Of a stretch of 8,614 bases of DNA, positions 1 through 6,361 are shown piece by piece. The notes beneath the pieces were generated by a model. That model was not told where the DNA came from and ran no database searches. It saw nothing but the letters and a program-made list of their open reading frames with translations. The DNA comes from an uncultured Butyricicoccus sp. (lineage in GTDB: Bacteria > Bacillota > Clostridia > Oscillospirales > Butyricicoccaceae), in assembly GCA_900555465.1 (NCBI GenBank), contig USLE01000037.1:1-8614 (forward strand). Reading direction: 5' to 3'. Both the position numbers and the translations under genes were made by a program. Positions within the stretch are counted from its first letter, which is position 1. Every line of letters begins with the position of its first letter.

Positions 1-915
1 CAGGGGCGCGAGATCAAGGGCCTGTCGCGGCTGAGCGAGGTCATCGCGGACCTGTACACCGAGCTGGACGAGCGTGCCAAGTCGGACAGCGATATCCCGG
101 GCATGTCCACGGGCTTTCACGCGCTGGACACCGCGCTGACCGGCCTGAACAAGTCCGACCTGATTCTGATCGCAGCGCGTCCCGGCATGGGCAAGACCGC
201 CTTTGCGCTCAACATCGCGCTCAACGCGGCCAAGGCAAGCGTCAAGGGCAAGCCCAAGGGCTACAAGAAGGGCACAGGCGTGTGCGTGTTCCAGCTCGAG
301 ATGGGCAAGGAGCAGCTCGCCAGCCGTTTCCTGTCCAGCGAGGCGCTGATCGAGTCGCAAAAGCTCAAAACCGGCAATCTGGACGGCGACGACTGGGTCA
401 AGATCGCCCGCGCGTCCGGCGTGCTGGCGGGGCTGAACATCTATGTGGACGACAACCCCGCGATTACGGTTGCGGAGATCAAGGCCAAGTGCCGCCGCCT
501 GGGCGAGGAGCTGGGCCTGATCGTGATCGACTACCTCCAGCTGATGCACGTCGGCGGGCGGCACATGGACAACCGTGTGCAGGAGGTCGCGGAGATCTCG
601 CGTTCGCTCAAGATCATGGCCAAGGAGCTGAATGTGCCGGTTGTGTGTCTGTCGCAGCTGTCGCGTGCCTCCGAGCAGCGCTCGGACAAGCGGCCGATGC
701 TGTCCGACCTGCGTGAATCCGGCGCGATCGAGCAGGACGCGGATATCGTTATGTTCATCTACCGCGACGACTATTACGATGACGAGAGCGAGAACAAGAA
801 CATCGCGGAGATCATCATTGCCAAAAACCGCCACGGTGCAACGGGTACGGTCGAGCTGCAATGGGTCGGCCAGTACACCACGTTCTCCAACCCGGACCGC
901 ATTCATGGGGACTGA
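1..915 (+). CDS. dnaB: Replicative DNA helicase DnaB, C-terminal part (5' end outside window)
   Basis: Hexameric replicative helicase that unwinds DNA at the fork and recruits primase. The reading frame is open from base 1, so the N-terminal primase-interacting domain and start lie upstream. The 304 visible residues are the RecA-like motor: Walker A RPGMGKT (visible residues 60-66), LEM at 99-101, Walker B LIVIDYLQ with D177, the SQLSR segment, the conserved DLRESGAIEQDADIV block (about 236-250), and KNRHG with the likely arginine finger R277. All motifs are intact. The stretch between Walker A and LEM is about 10 residues longer than in E. coli DnaB (from memory) and is rich in Lys and Gly (about 78-93). 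tilS follows 4 nt after the stop, so the two are probably cotranscribed. The identification is secure. Confidence 0.97.
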   Translation, partial: QGREIKGLSRLSEVIADLYTELDERAKSDSDIPGMSTGFHALDTALTGLNKSDLILIAARPGMGKTAFALNIALNAAKASVKGKPKGYKKGTGVCVFQLEMGKEQLASRFLSSEALIESQKLKTGNLDGDDWVKIARASGVLAGLNIYVDDNPAITVAEIKAKCRRLGEELGLIVIDYLQLMHVGGRHMDNRVQEVAEISRSLKIMAKELNVPVVCLSQLSRASEQRSDKRPMLSDLRESGAIEQDADIVMFIYRDDYYDDESENKNIAEIIIAKNRHGATGTVELQWVGQYTTFSNPDRIHGD

Positions 916-919
916 GGCC

Positions 920-2251
920 ATGCTGGAAACGGTAAAGCAGACCATCGAGGACTACCATATGCTGAACCCGGGTGAACCTGTGCTGGCGGCGCTGTCGGGC
1001 GGCGCAGATTCGGTTGCGCTGCTGCGTGCGCTGCTCGCGCTCGGGTATCCGGTGCGCGCCTTTCACCTCAACCACTGCCTGCGCGGCGCGGAGTCCGACC
1101 GGGACGAGGCGTTCTGCCGCGCGCTGTGCGAAAGGCTGGGCGTGCCGCTGACGGTCGAGCGCATCGACGTCCGCGCGCAGACGGCGGGCGAGGGGATCGA
1201 GGCCGCAGCGCGGCGCATCCGGTACGAGCGCCTTGTCGCCGCGGCGCAGGGCGCGAAGATCGCGACCGCGCACACGGCGGACGACAACCTCGAGACCATG
1301 CTGTTCCATCTCGCGCGGGGCACCGGGCCAAAGGGGCTTGCGGGCATCCCGCCGGTGCGGGGGGATATTATTCGCCCGCTGATCGGCGCAGAGCGCGCGC
1401 AGGTGGAAGCCTATCTGGCGGAGCTCGGTCAGGATTTTGTGACCGACAGCACCAACCTGAGCGGCGACTACACGCGCAACCGCATCCGGCACGAGGTTGT
1501 GCCGGTGCTGCGGCAGCTCAACCCATCGATGTGCGGCGCGGCGGCGCGGCTCGGCGGCCTGCTGCGGCAGGACGAGGCGTATCTGCAAGGACAGGCGGCA
1601 GCTTGCCTGACGCGCGCGGCGCGGCCGGACGGCGCGTGGGAGACCGCGCCCCTGCGGGAGGCACACCCTGCAGTGCGCTCGCGGGCGCTGCGGCTGCTGG
1701 CGGAGCAGAGCGGCATGCCGATGCGGGACTTTACCGCCCGGCATATTGAGGCGCTCGAGCGGCTGCTGGAAAACCCGAATCCCTCCGCGGAATGTGGCCT
1801 GCCGCACGGCTTTCTGGCGCGGCGGGAATACGGCGCAGTGCGGCTGGAAAAGCCGGGGACGCCGGTCGAGCGGCCCGAAATCCCGCTTGCCGTCCCGTTT
1901 GACGGCGCGGTCTGGCAGGGAACCGTGCGGCTTTGCCTGCGGGGCTTAGAAAAAAACGAGGTTTTTTACAAATCATTCAATACTTTTTGCGCAGATTGTG
2001 GTACAATAGATTTTGCATCGCTGTGTGTTCGCACGCGGCGGGCAGGAGACCGGCTGCGGCTGACCGGAAACGGTGGCAGCCGGACGCTGAAAAAGCTCAT
2101 GATCGACCGCAGGATCCCCCGCGCGCGGCGGGACGGTCTGGCGGTGGTCGCAGACAGGTACGGCGTGATCGCCGTACAGGATATTGGTATGGATCATTCG
2201 CGTCTCCCGGCGGGGGGCGCGCGGATGCAAATAAAAATAGAGGGGTATTGA
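920..2251 (+). CDS. tilS: tRNA(Ile)-lysidine synthetase TilS
   Basis: ATP-dependent enzyme that converts C34 of the CAU-anticodon tRNA-Ile to lysidine, changing both amino acid identity and codon reading; normally essential. The 443-aa product has the N-type ATP pyrophosphatase PP-loop SGGADS (residues 26-31), HTADDNLET (118-126; Asn at the position that is Gln in E. coli HxxDDQxET), GLAGIPPVR with a following RPL, and DSTN...TRNRIRH (176-191). The C-terminal RTRRAGDRLRL...TLKKLMIDRRIP block (to about 400) is typical of the tRNA-binding C-terminal domain. I start at ATG 920 because GGGGA (907-911) lies 8 nt upstream; an in-frame ATG at 905 would overlap dnaB. The open frame runs further upstream, but that part is out-of-frame dnaB. 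Residues 343-366 are encoded by unusually AT-rich DNA. hpt starts 3 nt after the stop. Confidence 0.95.
   Translation: MLETVKQTIEDYHMLNPGEPVLAALSGGADSVALLRALLALGYPVRAFHLNHCLRGAESDRDEAFCRALCERLGVPLTVERIDVRAQTAGEGIEAAARRIRYERLVAAAQGAKIATAHTADDNLETMLFHLARGTGPKGLAGIPPVRGDIIRPLIGAERAQVEAYLAELGQDFVTDSTNLSGDYTRNRIRHEVVPVLRQLNPSMCGAAARLGGLLRQDEAYLQGQAAACLTRAARPDGAWETAPLREAHPAVRSRALRLLAEQSGMPMRDFTARHIEALERLLENPNPSAECGLPHGFLARREYGAVRLEKPGTPVERPEIPLAVPFDGAVWQGTVRLCLRGLEKNEVFYKSFNTFCADCGTIDFASLCVRTRRAGDRLRLTGNGGSRTLKKLMIDRRIPRARRDGLAVVADRYGVIAVQDIGMDHSRLPAGGARMQIKIEGY
1946..2017 (+). promoter_or_regulatory. AT-rich island in tilS with a possible internal promoter
   Basis: These 72 bases contain only 21 G/C (29%) inside an otherwise very GC-rich gene. 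They hold TGG-TACAAT (1999-2007), an extended -10 with five of six bases of TATAAT. At 17-nt spacing the -35 position reads AATACT (1979-1984), which is poor, so any activity would depend on the extended -10 and AT-rich upstream DNA. It points toward hpt-ftsH, whose first start is about 250 nt downstream. The same bases encode TilS residues 343-366, including C357 and C360. Transcription from here is inference only. Confidence 0.35.
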
Positions 2252-2254
2252 AAA

Positions 2255-2809
2255 ATGGCATACGATATGCGGGATGATATCAAGGAGATCTATTTCACCG
2301 AGCAGCAGCTCGCCGATAAGGTAGCCGAACTCGGCGCGCGCATCACCGAAGATTACCGGGATAAAAACCCGTTGATCGTCAGCGTGCTCAAGGGTTCGTA
2401 TGTGTTTATGGCGGACCTGACGCGCAAAATAGACACGCCCTGCAACGTGGACTTCATGGTGGTCTCCAGCTACGGCAAGGGCACCAAGACCTCGGGCGAG
2501 GTGCAGATCATCAAGGATATCGAGCAGCCGATCGACGGGCGCGACCTGCTGATCGTCGAGGATATCCTGGATTCGGGCGTTACGCTCAATTACCTGATGC
2601 AGGTGCTCAACGCGCGCGGCGCGCGTTCGATCCGCCTGTGTACATTGCTGTCCAAGCCGTCGCGGCGCAAGGTCGATGTGTCGGTCGACTATCTGGGCTT
2701 TGAGATCCCGGATGAGTTCGTGGTCGGCTACGGACTGGATTACGCTGAAAAATACCGCAACCTGCCGTATATCGGCATTTTGAAGCCGTATGTCTACGGC
2801 GGCGAGTAA
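2255..2809 (+). CDS. hpt: Hypoxanthine (guanine) phosphoribosyltransferase
   Basis: Cytosolic purine salvage enzyme that joins hypoxanthine or guanine to PRPP to give IMP or GMP. The 184-aa length is normal for the bacterial type. Visible motifs are LKGS (45-48, the PRPP-pyrophosphate loop), [10 protein letters not shown] (72-81, flexible catalytic loop), the PRPP-binding signature [12 protein letters not shown] (100-111) with adjacent acidic E102/D103, the base-contact segment near [10 protein letters not shown] (131-140), and the C-terminal [17 protein letters not shown] region (158-174). GAGGGG (2240-2245) lies 9 nt before the ATG. A second Met at residue 5 is possible, but its spacing is worse. 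The gene lies 3 nt after tilS and 32 nt before ftsH; tilS-hpt-ftsH is a conserved Firmicute arrangement. Some members also accept xanthine, which the sequence cannot settle. Confidence 0.97.
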   Translation: MAYDMRDDIKEIYFTEQQLADKVAELGARITEDYRDKNPLIVSVLKGSYVFMADLTRKIDTPCNVDFMVVSSYGKGTKTSGEVQIIKDIEQPIDGRDLLIVEDILDSGVTLNYLMQVLNARGARSIRLCTLLSKPSRRKVDVSVDYLGFEIPDEFVVGYGLDYAEKYRNLPYIGILKPYVYGGE

Positions 2810-2820
2810 ATAGATCAACA

Positions 2821-2832
2821 AGGAAGAGGTGG
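2821..2832 (+). promoter_or_regulatory. Ribosome binding site selecting a TTG start for ftsH
   Basis: AGGAAGAGGTGG ends 9 nt before TTG 2842. The next candidate start, ATG 2854, has only AAAGGA (2845-2850) with a 3-nt gap, which is too short for good initiation. The purine-rich element therefore favours the TTG. Use of a weak start codon could lower FtsH translation. The choice changes only four N-terminal residues. Confidence 0.6.
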
Positions 2833-2841
2833 CAAACCGAT

Positions 2842-4830
<1,989 letters not shown>

Positions 4831-4834
4831 AGCC

Positions 4835-4866
4835 AAGATCCCGCGGGAATCCGCGGGATCTTTTTT
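4835..4866 (+). terminator. Intrinsic terminator after ftsH
   Basis: A perfect 10-bp stem, GATCCCGCGG (4837-4846) pairing with CCGCGGGATC (4851-4860), has a GAAT loop and is followed by six T (4861-4866). Flanking AA can extend the stem by two more pairs. The hairpin begins 4 nt after the ftsH stop. It should end the housekeeping operon and isolate the module downstream. Confidence 0.93.
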
Positions 4867-4874
4867 GCACCTGA

Positions 4875-4894
4875 ATGTCAAAAGTTCTTGACAT
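4875..4894 (+). promoter_or_regulatory. Putative operator O1 over the -35 box
   Basis: Dyad ATGTCAA-N6-TTGACAT with perfect 7-bp arms (8 bp counting the flanking A and T). It is 16/20 identical to O2 at 4921-4940. Its right arm contains the TTGACA -35 hexamer, so a bound protein would compete with RNA polymerase. The likely binder is the XRE-type regulator encoded at 5432-5626, by context only. Confidence 0.6.
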
Positions 4895-4916
4895 TTTTGT
4901 TGGGGGAGCGTATGAT
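4888..4916 (+). promoter_or_regulatory. Sigma-A type promoter for the membrane-protein/XRE pair
   Basis: TTGACA (4888-4893, perfect consensus), a 17-nt spacer and TATGAT (4911-4916, five of six consensus bases). The predicted start is about 4922-4924, giving a leader of roughly 40 nt. This is the best promoter in the window. Because it is intrinsically strong and embedded in dyads, it probably needs repression. Confidence 0.85.
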
Positions 4917-4920
4917 GAAA

Positions 4921-4940
4921 ATGTAAAAAGAGTTTGACAT
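4921..4940 (+). promoter_or_regulatory. Putative operator O2 over the transcription start
   Basis: A second copy of the dyad, ATGTAAA-N6-TTGACAT. With flanks its arms are AAATGTAAAA and TTTGACATTT, 9 of 10 complementary. It starts 46 nt downstream of O1, at the predicted transcription start. Two operators straddling one promoter is a classic repression layout; the ligand protein is inferred. Confidence 0.6.
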
Positions 4941-4951
4941 TTGAGACGGGT

Positions 4952-4959
4952 AAGGAGGT
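4952..4959 (+). promoter_or_regulatory. Ribosome binding site choosing ATG 4966
   Basis: AAGGAGGT, almost a full anti-Shine-Dalgarno match, lies 6 nt before ATG 4966. The in-frame ATG at 4960 directly abuts it and could not be used efficiently. The start is therefore set at 4966. Confidence 0.8.
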
Positions 4960-4965
4960 ATGGCT

Positions 4966-5427
4966 ATGGGGCCGAAATTTTATATTCTTGTGGCGCTGCC
5001 GTTTATCGTGATAGCGGGAGTGTTTGCCTTTATGTTCTGGGTCGCCAGGGCAAAGTCGCCGCGTGCGGCCGGTTGGGCGGAGAAGCTCGGCGTTTTGAAC
5101 GGCGCGGGCAGAGCGGACGAAATGGAGCGCATGATTCAGTACAAGGCGGTTTCATGGGCGTATCTGGTCGTGATCCTCGGGCTGGCGGGCCTGAACTTTT
5201 ATGAGGTATTTGCAAATGAGGGCAAGCTGCCGGTCAGCAATCTGGTCCTGCTCGCCGGGATTTTGACACAGGCGATTGCTGTGCTGGTCCTGCGCCACCG
5301 CAGCACGGAGGGGGACGAGGAGTATAAGCCGTATCCGCTCTGGAAAACCTTCGCATGGGTTTTGGGCATCAGCGCAGCGATCGGCGTGGCGGGCGGCGTA
5401 ATTGTGATCGCCGTGCTGGCGTGGTGA
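4966..5427 (+). CDS. Uncharacterised four-helix membrane protein
   Basis: I do not recognise a named function. The 153-aa product has four predicted transmembrane segments: about 5-27, 62-82, 90-109 and 128-152. Between the first two is a soluble stretch rich in charged residues (28-60), including DEMERMIQYKA (51-61). This faintly recalls the DERQ...KA pattern I associate with small multi-helix proteins found beside XRE regulators; that is an impression, not a match. A charged loop HRSTEGDEEYKPY (111-123) separates helices 3 and 4. There is no cleavable signal peptide, lipobox or catalytic motif. It is the first gene behind a strong, dyad-flanked promoter, and its stop lies 4 nt before the start of an XRE regulator. 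A role in envelope sensing or stress, or as a partner of the regulator, is possible but unproven. Confidence 0.8.
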   Translation: MGPKFYILVALPFIVIAGVFAFMFWVARAKSPRAAGWAEKLGVLNGAGRADEMERMIQYKAVSWAYLVVILGLAGLNFYEVFANEGKLPVSNLVLLAGILTQAIAVLVLRHRSTEGDEEYKPYPLWKTFAWVLGISAAIGVAGGVIVIAVLAW

Positions 5428-5431
5428 CGGC

Positions 5432-5626
5432 ATGCGGAACTGTATTAAAGAGCTCCGCAAGGCGCGCGGCCTGCGGCAGGAGGACATGGCGCACCTGCTC
5501 GGCGTATCGCGGCAGACGGTTGTCGCGATGGAAAACAATAAATACGACCCTACGCTCGAGCTTGCCATGAAGGTGGCGCGGCTGCTTGAGCAGCCGGTCG
5601 AGAGCATCTTTTTTTTGGAGGAGTGA
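5432..5626 (+). CDS. Small XRE-family helix-turn-helix regulator
   Basis: A 64-residue stand-alone DNA-binding protein of the Cro/CI (HTH_3) type, resembling the short Bacillus YozG/YgzD-like regulators. The motif runs from LRKARGLRQEDMAHLLGVS to RQTVVAMENNKY, with the HTH at about 16-36 (Q16, A20, G24, V25, S26, V30, E34). The helical tail LELAMKVARLLEQPVESIF (42-60) usually packs or dimerises. There is no effector domain, so regulation would be through dimerisation, abundance or a partner. It starts 4 nt after the membrane-protein stop and has only a weak ribosome site (GTGGTGA, 5421-5427), so translational coupling is likely. The twin dyads before the operon are its most plausible targets. 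The stop is immediately followed by a terminator. Confidence 0.92.
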   Translation: MRNCIKELRKARGLRQEDMAHLLGVSRQTVVAMENNKYDPTLELAMKVARLLEQPVESIFFLEE

Positions 5627-5655
5627 ACAGGGGCGGTTTTTCCGTCCCTGTTTTT
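5626..5655 (+). terminator. Intrinsic terminator after the XRE gene
   Basis: AACAGGGGCGG (5626-5636) pairs with CCGTCCCTGTT (5642-5652) through 11 bp including one G-U, with a TTTTT loop, and ends in a run of T (5651-5655). The last base of the stop codon lies in the stem. It closes the two-gene module. Confidence 0.88.
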
Positions 5656-5712
5656 ATGATTTTGGCTGTGAGCCGGGGCATTTCAGCGGTACGGCAGGCG
5701 GGAACAATGCGC

Positions 5713-5730
5713 TTTGTCATATCCGACAAA
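5713..5730 (+). repeat. Dyad TTTGTC-N6-GACAAA in the spacer before the ACT gene
   Basis: Perfect 6-bp inverted arms separated by 6 nt, about 40 nt upstream of the predicted -35 box at 5770. GCGC tracts lie outside both arms, offset by 5 nt on the right. It could be an upstream regulator site, but a dyad of this size can arise by chance. No gene is supported between 5656 and 5847. Confidence 0.3.
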
Positions 5731-5769
5731 AGGGAGCGCGGAAAAGCGGGAATTTTATCAGTTACACCC

Positions 5770-5798
5770 TTGCGCTCGGCGCTGCGATATGGTATGAT
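5770..5798 (+). promoter_or_regulatory. Extended -10 promoter of the ACT-hom-thrB-lysC operon
   Basis: TTGCGC (5770-5775, TTG of the consensus), a 17-nt spacer and TATGAT (5793-5798), preceded directly by TGG (5790-5792), which makes an extended -10. The predicted start is near 5804, leaving a leader of about 44 nt. It is the only good promoter between the terminator at 5655 and the ACT gene. Confidence 0.7.
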
Positions 5799-5811
5799 AG
5801 GAAAGCTTGAG

Positions 5812-5827
5812 AAAGACACATGTCTTT
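5812..5827 (+). promoter_or_regulatory. Leader dyad AAAGACA-CA-TGTCTTT
   Basis: Seven perfectly inverted bases on each side of a 2-nt centre, about 8 nt downstream of the predicted start and 3 nt before the GGGAGGA ribosome site. As DNA it looks like an operator. As RNA it could form a weak hairpin (6 bp, ACAT loop) followed by T-rich sequence, close enough to affect ribosome access. Which of these holds, if either, cannot be told from sequence. Confidence 0.45.
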
Positions 5828-5847
5828 TTAGGGAGGACAGACAACGC

Positions 5848-6288
5848 ATGGTCAAACCCAAATACTATCTGGTCGACCGCACACTGCTGCCGGAGGTTTT
5901 TCAGCGTGTGATCGAGGCAAACGAAGCGATCGCTTCGGGCAAAGCGGCAACAGCGAGCGAGGCGGCAAAAATCGCGGGGCTTTCGCGCAGCGCGTATTAT
6001 AAATACAAGGATGGGGTGCGACCGTTTTTTGAGGCAACCACCGACCGGATCGTCACCTTCCACTTCATGCTGCACGATCAGCCCGGGGTGCTGTCCAGTA
6101 TTTTGGGGCTGATGGCGCGCTCGGGCGCGAATCTGCTGACGGTCAACCAGTCCATCCCGATGCGCGGGCAGGCTTCGGTCACGATCGCGGCCCGCACGGG
6201 CGAAATGAAGTATTCCGTGGAGGAACTGGTCCATCGCGCAGAGGCGCTGGAGGGGGTCAGCAAGGTCGAGATCCTTGCATCCGAATGA
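5848..6288 (+). CDS. PheB-like (UPF0735) ACT domain protein
   Basis: A 146-aa protein closely resembling Bacillus PheB/UPF0735 in length and layout. The N-terminal part (1-65) starts KYYLVDRTLLPEVF and includes SEAAKIAGLSRSAYYKYKDGVRPF (37-60), which looks like a helix-turn-helix. The ACT domain (about 67-146) begins RIVTFHFMLHDQPGVLSSIL, with the ligand-loop D77, P79 and G80, and continues GANLLTVNQSIP and VSKVEILASE. ACT domains commonly bind amino acids. The ATG at 5848 follows GGGAGGA (5831-5837) by 10 nt. The frame is open back to 5623, but that would cross a terminator and promoter. Directly upstream of hom and thrB, it may sense threonine, lysine or another amino acid for this operon. 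That role is inferred: the family has no well-established biochemistry that I can cite. Confidence 0.9.
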   Translation: MVKPKYYLVDRTLLPEVFQRVIEANEAIASGKAATASEAAKIAGLSRSAYYKYKDGVRPFFEATTDRIVTFHFMLHDQPGVLSSILGLMARSGANLLTVNQSIPMRGQASVTIAARTGEMKYSVEELVHRAEALEGVSKVEILASE

Positions 6289-6306
6289 TCCTGTTTTGCA
6301 AAGCAG

Positions 6307-6334
6307 CCGCATCCTTTCCAACGAAAGTATGCGG
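6307..6334 (+). other. Intercistronic hairpin between the ACT gene and hom
   Basis: CCGCAT-C-CTTTC (6307-6318) pairs with GAAAG-T-ATGCGG (6323-6334): 11 bp, one internal C/T mismatch, CAAC loop. It is followed by AAAACTG and not by a T-run, so it is not an intrinsic terminator. It ends 11 nt before the hom ribosome site GGAGG (6346-6350). It may set mRNA processing, stability or relative hom translation. Confidence 0.6.
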
Positions 6335-6361
6335 AAAACTGATATGGAGGAACTGAGTACT

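Noticed and set aside
632..919. 96-codon upstream extension of tilS
   Set aside because: It overlaps the conserved end of dnaB in another frame and encodes a Ser/Arg-rich translation; TilS proteins begin near residue 1 as called at 920.
815..1807. 330-codon minus-strand open frame opposite tilS
   Set aside because: Mirror of a real GC-rich gene; its translation is Arg/Gln/His-rich low complexity with no motif.
5263..5268. TTGACA inside the membrane-protein gene as a promoter for the XRE gene
   Set aside because: No acceptable -10 element lies 16-18 nt downstream.
5623..5847. Upstream extension of the ACT protein to 221 aa
   Set aside because: It would cross an intrinsic terminator and the promoter at 5770-5798; ATG 5848 has a good ribosome site and matches the family length.
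6307..6334. Terminator between the ACT gene and hom
   Set aside because: There is a stem but no T-tract on either strand directly after it.
6275..6361. Upstream extension of hom to 432 aa
   Set aside because: The added residues are not Hom-like, overlap the ACT gene and include the intercistronic hairpin; ATG 6362 fits the conserved N-terminus.
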